A stretch of 64,000 bases of DNA from assembly GCF_900018785.1 (NCBI RefSeq), contig NZ_FCOY01000007.1, positions 619,313 through 683,312 of the forward strand. Reading direction: 5' to 3'. Made by a program: the position numbers and the translations under genes. Positions 45,032 to 52,914 of the stretch are shown here, in pieces. The stretch's first letter is position 1. Every line of letters begins with the position of its first letter. The notes below the pieces were generated by a model. The model saw only the letters and a program-made list of their open reading frames with translations, was not told the origin of the DNA and did no database searches. The stretch comes from Xanthomonas massiliensis (GTDB lineage Bacteria; Pseudomonadota; Gammaproteobacteria; Xanthomonadales; Xanthomonadaceae).

Positions 45032-45683
45032 GCCTTTCCCGCCTCATGCCATCCCGCGAACAGCCGGCGCTTCGTTGCACGGGCCCGTGGCGACGGGCCG
45101 GGCTTCGCCGGGACGGACATGCCTTCCCGGCGCGGCAGCAACGGTATCGATCGACGCGGGCGCCGAGGCCAGCCGGCGGGGCCACCGCCTTTTCCGCCTC
45201 ATGCCATCCCGCGACAGCCGGCGCTTCATTGCACGGGCCCGTGGCTACGGGCCGGGCTTCGCCGGGACGGACACGCCTTCCCGGCGCGGCGGCAACGGTA
45301 TCGATCGACGAGGGCGCCGAGGCCAGCCGGCGGGGCCACCGCCTTTCCGCCTCATGCCATCCCGCGAACAGCCGGCGCTTCATTGCACGGGCCCGTGGCG
45401 ACGGGCCGGGCTTCGCCGGGACGGACACGCCTTCCCGGCGCGGCAGCAACGGTATCGATCGACGCGGGCGCCGAGGCCAGCCGGCGGGGCCACCGCCTTT
45501 TCCGTCTCATGCCATCCCGCGAACAGCCGGCGCTTCATTGCACGGGCCCGTGGCGACGGGCCGGGCTTCGCCGGGACGGACACGCCTTCCCGGCGCGGCA
45601 GCAACGGTATCGATCGACGCGGGCGCCGGGGCCAGCCGGCGGGGCCACCGCCTTTCCCGTCTCATGCCATCCCGCGAAAGCCC
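44980..45683 (+). repeat. Tandem array of about 155-bp units, each starting with the 3' half of the SRP RNA gene
   Basis: Units begin with GCAGCAACGGTATCGATCGA at 44980 (inside the intact ffs), 45135, 45289 (one mismatch, GCGGCAAC), 45443 and 45598. Spacings are 155, 154, 154 and 155 bp. The first four are full length and the fifth is cut after about 85 bp. Each unit holds the last 52 nt of ffs, then a linker with a perfect 12-bp palindrome CACGGGCCCGTG (first at 45078-45089) and a CCGGGCTTCGCCGGG hairpin. Copies differ by only a few substitutions or 1-nt indels. None of the extra copies has the 5' half or the GGAA loop. High-GC open frames cross the array on both strands but look non-coding. 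Confidence 0.95.
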
Positions 45684-45750
45684 GGTCACGCCACGCCGAT
45701 CGCCGTCATCGGGCATGCGCGCAAGGGCATCGCCCGCGCGCACGGCCGTT

Positions 45751-46512
45751 TCAGGGATCCGGCGGCCGGACGCACTCCCCGGCCGGATCGGTCAGCGCGA
45801 CCACCTCGCCCGGCACGGCCACGCGGTGCCCGCGCGCGCGCAGCGCCGCCGCGTCGGCGCTGCCGGCATAGTGGTAGAGCACCATGCGCCGTTGCAGCTC
45901 GGCCGGGTATTCGCGCTCCAGGTCGTCCACGCCAGTATGCGAGGGATTGCCGTGCAGGCCGCAGTCGTGGGCGACCAGCTCGCCGGCATCGGCGTAGCGC
46001 GCCAGCATCTCCGGGATCGGCCGGGTATCGCCGCTCCACGCCAGGCTGCCCGGCAGGCGCAGGCCGAAAGCGGTATCCGGCCAGTGGTGGCGCACCGGGA
46101 ACGCCTCCAGCCGCACGCCGTCGTGCCAGAACGCCCCGCCCACCGGCACCAGCTGGAACGCGTCCCAGAAGTTGGCCCCGCCTTCGGCGACGACGTTGGG
46201 GTAGTCGCCCACGCGTGCGTGCAGCAGCGGCACCAGCGGCGCCGGCACGTACACCCGCGGCCGGGGCTGGCGAGCGGAGAAATAGCTGTCCACGAACAGC
46301 CGCTCGAAGCCGCCGACGTGGTCCAGGTGGACGTGGGTGACGAACAGTGCGCCCGGCATCCGGCCGTAGTGCGCCTGGTAGGCGGTCAGGCCCTCGCTGC
46401 CGCAGTCGATGGCCAGCCACGGCGCGCCGTCGCGCTCGATCGTGGCCATGGCCGACCCCAGCGCCACCGCCGAGGCGTTGCCGACCCCCTGGAACCGCAG
46501 CGTCCAGGCCAT
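45751..46512 (-). CDS. Metallo-beta-lactamase-fold hydrolase
   Basis: A 253-residue MBL-fold protein. MAWTLRFQGVGNASAVALGS starts it, and the metal motif HxHxDH is at residues 60-65 (FVTHVHLDHVGGF). Further ligands are probably in WSGDTRPIPEML (Asp) and HDCGLHGNPSHTGVDDLE. The pattern is closer to the RNase Z / cyclic phosphodiesterase-like branch (GVGNA, HLDHVGG, SGDT) than to antibiotic-degrading enzymes. It starts 2 bp after the kdkA stop, so it is in one operon with it. The substrate is unknown. Its stop lies about 70 bp from the end of the SRP repeat array. Confidence 0.82.
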   Translation of the reverse strand: MAWTLRFQGVGNASAVALGSAMATIERDGAPWLAIDCGSEGLTAYQAHYGRMPGALFVTHVHLDHVGGFERLFVDSYFSARQPRPRVYVPAPLVPLLHARVGDYPNVVAEGGANFWDAFQLVPVGGAFWHDGVRLEAFPVRHHWPDTAFGLRLPGSLAWSGDTRPIPEMLARYADAGELVAHDCGLHGNPSHTGVDDLEREYPAELQRRMVLYHYAGSADAAALRARGHRVAVPGEVVALTDPAGECVRPPDP

Positions 46513-46514
46513 GC

Positions 46515-47264
46515 TCAATACCCGCGGCCCCAGGCCAGGTCGTAGGCGCGGCGCAGGCGGGCGAAGTCGCGCTCGACCTCGTCCACGCCGCGCTCGCCGC
46601 GCAGCTTGAGCAGCGAGCGGTGCAGCCGCTTGAGGTTGCGCTCGCGCCAGCGCGTGGCCGGGATGCGCAGCACGCCGCGGTCGAAATCGATCAGCCAGCC
46701 ATGGGCGTTGCCGTCGAACAGGATGTTGTGGGCGTTGAGGTCGGCGTGGTCCAGCCCGGCGCGGTGGAAGCGGGCGACCAAGCGGCCGGTCTCCTCCCAC
46801 GGCGCGCCGTGGCCGGCACCGCGTGCCCAGCCGGCCAGCGAGCGCACGCCCTCCAGGCGCTGCATCAGGATCGCGGCGCGGTAGCCCAGCCCCTGGCGCA
46901 GGTAGCAGGCCGCGTACGGGCGCGGCACCGGCAGCTTGCGCGCGCGCAGCTGGCGCATCAGCCGGAATTCGGCAAAGCTGCGGGTGCGGTCGGCACCGCG
47001 CCACAGGTAGCGGTCGCGGCTGACCGCGGCGGCCATGCCGCCGCGCAGGTAGTGGCGCAGCACGCTGGGGCCGAACGGCGCATCGAGGAACCAGGCGCTG
47101 CCGCGCCCGCCCTCGTCCACCGGTCGCGCGCGCGCGCCCCACCAGGACGGGTCGAACAGGCGGGGCTCGGCTTGCCGCACGCGTTCGCGGTCGAACAGAA
47201 TGGCACCGTATCCGCGGGCCTCGCGGTACGGCGCCAGCGCTTCAGTGGCGTCGAAGGCAACCAT
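46515..47264 (-). CDS. kdkA: 3-deoxy-D-manno-octulosonic acid (Kdo) kinase
   Basis: A 249-residue LPS-kinase-family protein that phosphorylates Kdo in the lipid A-core region. The N-terminus [20 protein letters not shown] leads to [19 protein letters not shown] (glycine-rich loop region). The catalytic loop is [20 protein letters not shown] with the Asp and Asn, and the metal site [13 protein letters not shown]. Length matches KdkA. It is divergent from the heptosyltransferase gene (21 bp apart), an arrangement usual in xanthomonads. Phosphorylated Kdo replaces the second Kdo or its phosphate seen in enteric LPS. Confidence 0.9.
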   Translation of the reverse strand: MVAFDATEALAPYREARGYGAILFDRERVRQAEPRLFDPSWWGARARPVDEGGRGSAWFLDAPFGPSVLRHYLRGGMAAAVSRDRYLWRGADRTRSFAEFRLMRQLRARKLPVPRPYAACYLRQGLGYRAAILMQRLEGVRSLAGWARGAGHGAPWEETGRLVARFHRAGLDHADLNAHNILFDGNAHGWLIDFDRGVLRIPATRWRERNLKRLHRSLLKLRGERGVDEVERDFARLRRAYDLAWGRGY

Positions 47265-47285
47265 TCCCGTCGAGTCTAGCAATAC

Positions 47286-48338
47286 ATGTCGGCCATGCGC
47301 CCCTCCCTGTGCCTGCTGCGCCTGTCCGCGCTCGGCGACGTGACCCACGTCGTGCCCCTGGTCCGCACCCTGCGGCGCGCCTGGCCGGACGGCCCGGCCC
47401 TGCACTGGGTCATCGACAAGGCCGGGCACAAGCTGCTCGACGGCCTGGAGGACGTGCGCTTCCACATCTACGACAAGGCCACCGGCCTGGCCGGCATGCG
47501 CGCCCTGCACCGCGACCTGGCGCCGCTGGGGCGCTTCGACGCACTGCTGCAGATGCAGGTGGCCCTGCGTGCCAACCTGCTGTCGGCGTTCATCCCCGCA
47601 CGCCGGCGCATCGGCTACGACCGCAGCCGTTCCAAGGACCTGCACGGGCTGTTCATCAACGAACGCATCCACGCGCCCGAACGCATCCACGTGCTCGATG
47701 CCATCGGCAGCTTCTGCCAGCCGCTGGGCGTGGAGCAGACCGAGGTGGTCTGGGACCTGCCGGTGCCGGCGCAGGCCTGGGACTGGGCCCGCGCCCAGTG
47801 GCCGCAGGATGGGCGCCCGACCCTGCTGGTCTCGCCGTGCTCGAGCCACGTGCTGCGCAACTGGTACCCCGAGCGCTACGCCGCGGTGGCCGACCACGCC
47901 ATCGCCCAGGGCTGGCGCGTGGTGCTGTGCGGCGGGCGCAGCGCGCTCGAGCGCGCCACCGCCGACGCGATCATCGCCGCGATGGGCGGCACGCCGCTGG
48001 ACCTGGTCGGCCAGGACACGCTCAAGCAGCTGCCCGCATTGCTCGGCCGCGCCGACCTGGTGATGACCCCGGACTCGGGCCCGATGCACATCGCCAACGC
48101 GATGGGCACCAAGGTGCTGGGCCTGCACGCGGCCAGCAACCCGGCGCGCAGCGGCCCCTACTCCGACCGTCGCTATTGCGTGGACCGCTACGACGACGCC
48201 GCGCGCCGCTTCCTCGGCCGGCCGGCCAACGCGCTGAAATGGGGCACCAAGATCGAGCGCGACGGGGTGATGGCCCTGGTCACGGTGGACGACGCCGTCG
48301 CCGCCTTCGAGCGCTTCCGCGGCGACCGCGGGCTCTGA
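47286..48338 (+). CDS. ADP-heptose:LPS heptosyltransferase (GT9, OpsX/WaaC-like)
   Basis: A 350-residue GT-B enzyme of family GT9. [20 protein letters not shown] holds the conserved N-terminal LRLSALGD motif, with [14 protein letters not shown]. The C-terminal domain contains [40 protein letters not shown] and [20 protein letters not shown], all typical of heptosyltransferases binding the ADP moiety. It would add heptose to Kdo in the LPS core, next to the Kdo kinase. An ATG 3 codons downstream (47295) is an alternative start. Xanthomonas OpsX is the closest named protein I recall; the exact linkage is uncertain. Confidence 0.88.
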   Translation: MSAMRPSLCLLRLSALGDVTHVVPLVRTLRRAWPDGPALHWVIDKAGHKLLDGLEDVRFHIYDKATGLAGMRALHRDLAPLGRFDALLQMQVALRANLLSAFIPARRRIGYDRSRSKDLHGLFINERIHAPERIHVLDAIGSFCQPLGVEQTEVVWDLPVPAQAWDWARAQWPQDGRPTLLVSPCSSHVLRNWYPERYAAVADHAIAQGWRVVLCGGRSALERATADAIIAAMGGTPLDLVGQDTLKQLPALLGRADLVMTPDSGPMHIANAMGTKVLGLHAASNPARSGPYSDRRYCVDRYDDAARRFLGRPANALKWGTKIERDGVMALVTVDDAVAAFERFRGDRGL

Positions 48339-48357
48339 GCCGGCAGGGCCGGGAACG

Positions 48358-48919
48358 ATCCGCGGGACGCGGCGGTTCCTGGGCATCGTCGCCGGCGACG
48401 CGCGGTTCATGGCGTTGCTGGCGACGATGCGCGAGCTGGACGCGCCCCACGCCCGCATCGGCGCCGGGGCGATCCGCAACCGGGCCTGGGACCGGCTCCA
48501 CGGCCTGGACGGCCCGCGCCCGGATGCGGACGTGGCCTGGTTCGACCCGGCCGGTCTGTCGCCGCGGCGCGACCGCCTGCTGCAGGCACGCCTGGCCGCG
48601 GCCTCCCCGGACGTGCCGTGGGAAGCGACCAGCCAGGCCGCGGTGCACCTGGGGTTCGAGGATGCGTTCGGCCATGCCATGCCGCCGCTGCGCTCGATCC
48701 GCGAAGCGGTGGCGAGCTGGCCCGAGTACGCCACCTGCGTGGCGGTGTCGCGGCGCGCGTACGGCACCCTCGCGGTGATCGCGTCCTCCGGCCTGGACGA
48801 CCTGCTGGACATGCGCGTGCGGCGCAATCCGGCGCGGGTCAGCCTGCAGCCCTGTCGCCACAGGCTGGCGACGAAGCGCTACCGCGCGCTGGCCACGCGT
48901 CGAGATCGTCGAGGCGTGA
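48358..48919 (+). pseudogene. Nucleotidyltransferase-family protein, probably broken
   Basis: The frame at 48409 encodes [40 protein letters not shown] and [17 protein letters not shown], features of the small NTP_transf_6/DUF925 nucleotidyltransferase family. The family N-terminus is present further upstream in frame ([14 protein letters not shown]) but without any ATG, GTG or TTG, so the only start, ATG 48409, cuts about 14 residues. Near 48885-48892 a CGCGCGC run appears to contain an extra base: the other frame continues WPRVEIVEA and stops at 48917-48919, as in intact relatives, while the main frame runs on into the opposite-strand gene. Two defects suggest a pseudogene or sequence errors. 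Confidence 0.55.
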
Positions 48920-48937
48920 CCGTGGGATCGGGCCGGC

Positions 48938-49357
48938 TCAGCCCTGCGGCTGGCGGTAGTCCTGGTAGGACTTTTCCTCGACGTAGGCCGAGCCCAGCGC
49001 CAGGTTGATCGCCTTCTTGATCCGCGCGCGCTCGTCGTTCTCGAAATACACGCTGCGCGCCAGGCGCACGAACTCCTCGTCGAAGGCCTGGGCCTTTTCC
49101 TTCAGGCGGATGTCGTCCTCGATGTCCCACAGGCGCTCGTTGACTGCCTTGAGCTGCTGGCGCAGCTCGGCGATGCCCAGGCCGGCGTCGCTGGAGGCCG
49201 CCGGATGGGCCAGCCACACCGATTCCAGCGCCGACAGCTCGTTGCGCACATTGCCGAGCTTGGCCGGATCGGTGATGCGCTCGGCCTTGATCTGCAGGAT
49301 GGCGATCTTGTCGAGCAACTCGCCGAAGGAGACGGGGACCAGGATTTCGTCGGACAT
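48938..49357 (-). CDS. DUF6165 family protein
   Basis: A 139-residue, mostly helical protein of unknown function. It starts MSDEILVPVSFGELLDKIAI and contains LQIKAERITDPAKLGNVRNE, LRQQLKAVNERLWDIEDDIR and FVRLARSVYFENDERARIKK. This pattern is recalled as DUF6165, sometimes found next to LPS or capsule genes. The ATG at 49355-49357 was chosen; an in-frame ATG 54 codons upstream lies in the terminator and tRNA region. It is flanked by the broken nucleotidyltransferase and tRNA-Ser(CGA). No motif points to a reaction. Confidence 0.75.
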   Translation of the reverse strand: MSDEILVPVSFGELLDKIAILQIKAERITDPAKLGNVRNELSALESVWLAHPAASSDAGLGIAELRQQLKAVNERLWDIEDDIRLKEKAQAFDEEFVRLARSVYFENDERARIKKAINLALGSAYVEEKSYQDYRQPQG

Positions 49358-49419
49358 GGGACCTACCGGATTGCAGGGGCCGCCAGTGTAGCGACCGGCG
49401 TCGCCCTGGCCTGAACGGA

Positions 49420-49443
49420 CAAGGGCCCCTGACGGGGCCCTTG
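49420..49443 (-). terminator. Terminator of tRNA-Ser(CGA)
   Basis: CAAGGGCCCC and GGGGCCCTTG form a perfect 10-bp stem around a 4-nt loop, 8 nt after the tRNA 3' end on the minus strand. The T tract (TCCGTT) is short. Confidence 0.7.
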
Positions 49444-49450
49444 CGGAATC

Positions 49451-49541
49451 TGGCGGGAAGGGGGGGATTCGAACCCCCGAGGCGCTATAAACGCCTGCCT
49501 GATTTCGAGTCAGGTACATTCAACCGCTCTGCCACCTTCCC
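49451..49541 (-). tRNA. tRNA-Ser (anticodon CGA)
   Basis: A 91-nt class II tRNA with encoded CCA on the minus strand. Acceptor GGGAAGG pairs with CCTTCCC, discriminator G, anticodon loop CTCGAAA (anticodon CGA, reads UCG), variable arm and T-arm GGGTTCGAATCCC. Confidence 0.95.
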
Positions 49542-49567
49542 GGACCCGGCGCGCGGCCGGGCCGTGC

Positions 49568-49596
49568 ATGATACGGGCACGCCCCTGCCCGGACAA
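49568..49596 (-). promoter_or_regulatory. Sigma-70 promoter of tRNA-Ser(CGA)
   Basis: The minus strand has TTGTCC (49591-49596), a 17-bp spacer and TATCAT (49568-49573). The start is predicted about 20 nt before the mature tRNA. Confidence 0.75.
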
Positions 49597-49705
49597 GCGC
49601 GCGGGCATGAACGCCGCCGGCCCGCCCGCACCCCGGTTCCTTGCCGGATGTCCGCCGCGCCGCGATGATGCCGTTTACGCAAGTGCCTCCGCCCACCCGC
49701 CCTCC

Positions 49706-50407
49706 ATGATCGAATTCGGACACCTCACCCACGTCGGCCTGCGCCGCGAACTCAACGAGGACACCTATTACGGGGATGGCGAACTGGGCCTGTGGCTGGT
49801 GGCCGACGGCATGGGCGGGCACGCCTGCGGCGAGGTCGCCAGTGCCCTGGCGCGCGAGGCGATCGTGCGCGAGGTGAGCGCCGGCACGGCGCTGGCGCAG
49901 GCGGTGCGGCTGGCCGACGAGGAGATCATCAAGGCCTCGCGCCGGCGCAACGACACCCTGCCGATGGGCACCACCGTGGTCGCCGCGCGCATCCGCGCCG
50001 CGCACTTCGAGCTGGCCTGGGTCGGCGACAGCCGCGCCTATCTCTGGAACGACGGCGTCCTGGCCCAGCTCAGCCAGGACCACAGCTACGTGCAGGAGAT
50101 GGTGGCCCGCGGCAACCTCACCGCCGAGCAGGCGCGCGCGCACCCGCACCGCAGCGTGGTCACCCAGGCGCTGGGGGTGACCGACCCGGCCCACCTCAAC
50201 GTGGCGACCATGGCCGGCGAACTGCGCCCGGGCATGCGCCTGCTGCTGTGCAGCGACGGGCTCACCGAGGAAGTGACCGACGCGCAGATCGCGCGCACGC
50301 TCGGCGAGGACTGCAGCGCGCAGGAATGCGTGGACCAGCTGGTGGCCGCGGCGCTGGACGGCGGCGGCTCGGACAACATCACCGTCATCGTCGTGCGCTG
50401 CCACTGA
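49706..50407 (+). CDS. PP2C-type serine/threonine protein phosphatase
   Basis: A 233-residue metal-dependent phosphatase (PPM/PP2C, PrpC/Stp1 type). It starts MIEFGHLTHVGLRRELNEDT, with the first metal-binding Asp in NEDTYYGDGELG and the second in WLVADGMGGHACGEVAS. AWVGDSRAYLWNDGVLAQLS, LLLCSDGLTEEV and GSDNITVIVVR follow, the complete set of PP2C motifs. The ATG at 49706 is chosen over upstream starts, which add Pro/Arg-rich sequence. Relatives are often paired with a PASTA or Hanks kinase or with type VI secretion, but none is adjacent. Confidence 0.92.
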   Translation: MIEFGHLTHVGLRRELNEDTYYGDGELGLWLVADGMGGHACGEVASALAREAIVREVSAGTALAQAVRLADEEIIKASRRRNDTLPMGTTVVAARIRAAHFELAWVGDSRAYLWNDGVLAQLSQDHSYVQEMVARGNLTAEQARAHPHRSVVTQALGVTDPAHLNVATMAGELRPGMRLLLCSDGLTEEVTDAQIARTLGEDCSAQECVDQLVAAALDGGGSDNITVIVVRCH

Positions 50408-50423
50408 GGCCGCGTCCGGCCGC

Positions 50424-51023
50424 TCAGGCCCTCAGGCCGGGCGCTACCGCCTCGTCGCCATCGTCCGGCGCCGTGTCGGCGGGACAGGCCGCGTCGTCGC
50501 CGTCCGCGTCATCGTCATCGTCATCGTCTTGTGCGTCGGTGCCGTCATCGGCATCGGCGCAGTCGCCGGGCGCCGGGTCGTCGGTCGCATCGTCCTGCAT
50601 CCCGAGGTGCAGGCGCTCGCCGCCGGCCAGGGTCAGCATGCCTTCGCCCAGGGTCTCCCGGTCCGCGCCGTCGGCGTGGAAATCGACCTCGGCCCGGCCG
50701 CTGCCGCGCTCGCCGCGCAGGTCGAACACGAACGTGTCCACGCCCGGCGCGATGCCGGTGGCGAGCACGGCCAGGCGCATGTCCACGATGCGGCCGATCC
50801 GCGCCTGCACCACCGGGTCGGCCTGCAATGCCGCGCGGGCCTGGCCGGCGAACAGGTTCCAGCCCCAGGCGACGAACAGCGTGGCGGCCGCGCAGGCCAG
50901 CAGCAGGCACAGCAGGACCGAGGCCAGCAGCGCCCAGACCCAGCCCGGCACGCCATGGCGCGGCCCGGCGAGCGTCGCCGCGGCAGCGGCTTCCGGGCGC
51001 GCGGTGGCGTCCGGCTCAGGCAC
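50424..51023 (-). CDS. Single-pass membrane protein with acidic tail, unknown
   Basis: A 199-residue protein starting at GTG 51021-51023 (VPEPDATARPEAAAAA), overlapping the dnaQ stop by 8 nt, so probably coupled. A single membrane helix (about residues 28-55, VWALLASVLLCLLLACAAAT) is followed by a domain of about 90 residues (RAEVDFHADGADRETLGEGM and so on). The last 50 residues are extremely acidic, with a run of seven Asp and many Asp/Glu. I do not recognise the family. The acidic tail suggests metal or cation binding or interaction with a basic partner, but that is a guess. Confidence 0.7.
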   Translation of the reverse strand: MPEPDATARPEAAAAATLAGPRHGVPGWVWALLASVLLCLLLACAAATLFVAWGWNLFAGQARAALQADPVVQARIGRIVDMRLAVLATGIAPGVDTFVFDLRGERGSGRAEVDFHADGADRETLGEGMLTLAGGERLHLGMQDDATDDPAPGDCADADDGTDAQDDDDDDDADGDDAACPADTAPDDGDEAVAPGLRA

Positions 51024-51753
51024 TGGCCGCTTCCGCTTCCGGCGCGGCGACCGCCTCGCCATCCCACAGCGCGCGGCCGGCCTTCTTGCGCAGCCGCGCC
51101 AGTTCGGCCTCGTGCGCCTCCAGCTCCGAGGGCGTGGGCACCACCCGCGGCCGCGGCAACAGCAGCGCCGCATCGAAGGCCACCATCGAGGCCCCGGCCG
51201 CCCCGTCCTCCGGCAGGGCGAAGCCGATCTCCTCCTGGCCCGAGGTCAGCGCGATGTAGACGTCGGCCAGGATCTGCGCGTCGAGCAGGCCGCCGTGCAG
51301 CTGGCGGTGCGAGTTGTCCACGCCCAGGCGCTTGCACAGCGCGTCCAGCGAGTTGCGCTGGCCGGGGAAGCGCTCGCGCGCCAGCGCCAGGGTGTCCACC
51401 ACGGTGACCCGGTCCAGCAGCCGGCCGTAGTGCTCGCCCAGGCGCGAGAGCTCGTAGTCGAGGAAGCCCACGTCGAAGGCGGCGTTGTGGATGATCAGCT
51501 CGGCGCCGTCGATGTAGGCCAGGAACTCCTCGGCGACCTCCTCGAAGGCCGGCTTGTCGGCGAGGAACTCCAGGGTCAGGCCGGTCACTTCCTGGGCGCC
51601 GGCCTCGAAATCGCGGTCCGGGCGCAGGTAGCGGTGGAAGTTGTTGCCGCTGGGACGGCGCTCGAGCAGTTCCACGCAACCGATCTCGACGACGCGGTTG
51701 CCGTTCTTCCACTCCAGGCCGGTGGTTTCGGTATCGAGGACGATCTGGCGCAT
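51016..51753 (-). CDS. dnaQ: DNA polymerase III epsilon subunit (3'-5' proofreading exonuclease)
   Basis: A 245-residue DEDDh exonuclease. MRQIVLDTETTGLEWKNGNR carries Asp7 and Glu9 (motif I). Motif II is IHNAAFDVGFLDYELSRLG, and motif III with His/Asp is RQLHGGLLDAQILADVYIAL. The C-terminal part after residue 185 is the polymerase-binding region. It is 4 bp after rnhA, in the common rnhA-dnaQ order. Confidence 0.95.
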   Translation of the reverse strand: MRQIVLDTETTGLEWKNGNRVVEIGCVELLERRPSGNNFHRYLRPDRDFEAGAQEVTGLTLEFLADKPAFEEVAEEFLAYIDGAELIIHNAAFDVGFLDYELSRLGEHYGRLLDRVTVVDTLALARERFPGQRNSLDALCKRLGVDNSHRQLHGGLLDAQILADVYIALTSGQEEIGFALPEDGAAGASMVAFDAALLLPRPRVVPTPSELEAHEAELARLRKKAGRALWDGEAVAAPEAEAASA

Positions 51754-51757
51754 CGGC

Positions 51758-52210
51758 TCAGTCTACCGCCGCGCCGGCGCGCTGCCGGGTGGCCTGGGTG
51801 CGGGCCAGCACGTCCACGCGCTCGTTGTCCGGGTCGCCGTTGTGGCCCTTGACCCAGCGCCAGTCGATCTCGTGGCGGGCGATGGCCGCGGCGAGCCGCT
51901 CCCACAGCTCGCGGTTCTTCACCGGCTCGCCGGAAGCGGTCCGCCACTGCTTGCGCACCCAGCCGGGCAGCCACTGAGTGATGCCCTGGCGCACGTACTG
52001 CGAGTCGGTGTGCAGCACGATCCGGCACGGCTCGGTCAGCGACTCCAGCGCCATGATCGCAGCGGTCAGCTCCATGCGGTTGTTGGTGGTGTGCGCCTCG
52101 CCGCCGGCCAGTTCGCGCTCGCGCCCCTTGTAGCGCAGCAGCGCGGCCCAGCCGCCGGGGCCGGGGTTGCCGAGGCAGGAGCCGTCGGTGTGGATCTCCA
52201 CGGTCTTCAT
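51758..52210 (-). CDS. rnhA: Ribonuclease HI
   Basis: A 150-residue RNase H type 1 that removes RNA from RNA-DNA hybrids. [20 protein letters not shown] includes Asp9; the other catalytic acids are Glu47 in [13 protein letters not shown], Asp69 in [11 protein letters not shown] and Asp133 in [22 protein letters not shown] matches the conserved loop. The ATG is at 52208-52210. Confidence 0.96.
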   Translation of the reverse strand: MKTVEIHTDGSCLGNPGPGGWAALLRYKGRERELAGGEAHTTNNRMELTAAIMALESLTEPCRIVLHTDSQYVRQGITQWLPGWVRKQWRTASGEPVKNRELWERLAAAIARHEIDWRWVKGHNGDPDNERVDVLARTQATRQRAGAAVD

Positions 52211-52251
52211 TGCAATCAGGATTCCGAAAAAACAGGGGGAAAATAGTGGAG

Positions 52252-52902
52252 TCAGGCCGTCGGCACCGGGGCGCGCGACCACACCGGCACCGGGATCGGA
52301 CCGATCGGCGCGGCGGCGCGCTTCTCGGCCGCGATCAGGCAGGCCGCGCCGAGGGCGGCCGGGCCGCGCGAGCGCGAACCGCCGCCGCGCCAGACCGGCC
52401 CCAGGTAGCGCACCTCGTCCACGCAGGTCAGGCCGCTGCGCTGCAGCAGCGTGCGCCAGCCGAACGGCAGGCGCACGACCATCGCGTGGCGGCGCCAGCG
52501 CCAGCGGTAGGGACTGACCGGATTGAGCGCGAACAGCCACAGCTTGCCGCCGGGCATCAGCACCCGCTCGCATTCGTCCAGCAGCGCCGCGGCATCCTCG
52601 CCGGCCACGTGCTGCAGGACGATCGCCTGCAGGCTCTCGCCCGGCAACGGCAGCGGCAGGTGGCAGCGCAGGTCGCCGTCGTAGCCGCCCTGCGGCGACA
52701 GGCGCAGGCGCAGGCCGGTGCCCGGCAGCTCGGGCAGCGCCCCGGGCTGGACCGCCGGGGCCAGCCACAGCCACGGCTGCGCCGGCCGGTTGCCCAGCCG
52801 TTCGAGCACCCAGGGACGCTCCTCGCGGAGCAGCCGTTGCGCCGCATCCGTCTCGAACCAGGCTGCGACGCCGGCTTGACGGGAAAACCGGACGGCAGGC
52901 AT
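52252..52902 (-). CDS. SAM-dependent methyltransferase-like protein (YafS position)
   Basis: A 216-residue class I methyltransferase-like protein, starting at ATG 52900-52902 ([15 protein letters not shown]); an ATG 3 codons upstream (52911) is equally possible. The recognisable parts are [20 protein letters not shown] and [20 protein letters not shown], the post-motif II and III stretch of type 11 methyltransferases, but the Gly-rich SAM-binding motif I is degenerate. In E. coli the methyltransferase yafS sits at this place (gloB-yafS-rnhA-dnaQ), divergent from gloB, so this is the orthologue by position. The substrate is unknown. Confidence 0.75.
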   Translation of the reverse strand: MPAVRFSRQAGVAAWFETDAAQRLLREERPWVLERLGNRPAQPWLWLAPAVQPGALPELPGTGLRLRLSPQGGYDGDLRCHLPLPLPGESLQAIVLQHVAGEDAAALLDECERVLMPGGKLWLFALNPVSPYRWRWRRHAMVVRLPFGWRTLLQRSGLTCVDEVRYLGPVWRGGGSRSRGPAALGAACLIAAEKRAAAPIGPIPVPVWSRAPVPTA

Positions 52903-52914
52903 GGTCGGCATTCT

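Noticed and set aside
44980-45683. CRISPR-like array
   Set aside because: The spacing is regular, but the whole 155-bp unit is repeated with almost identical linkers. There are no variable spacers, the repeats are far too long and there are no cas genes.
44922-46545. Long open frames (250-500 codons) through the SRP RNA repeat array on both strands
   Set aside because: They arise because the repeat is GC-rich and lacks stops. Products are repetitive Arg/Pro/Gly-rich strings in several overlapping frames, and they run antisense or out of frame through ffs, the metallo-beta-lactamase-fold gene and kdkA.
48280-48861. Minus-strand frame over the heptosyltransferase end and the nucleotidyltransferase
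   Set aside because: Composition is Arg/Pro-rich and there is no family match; the plus-strand frames carry the conserved motifs.
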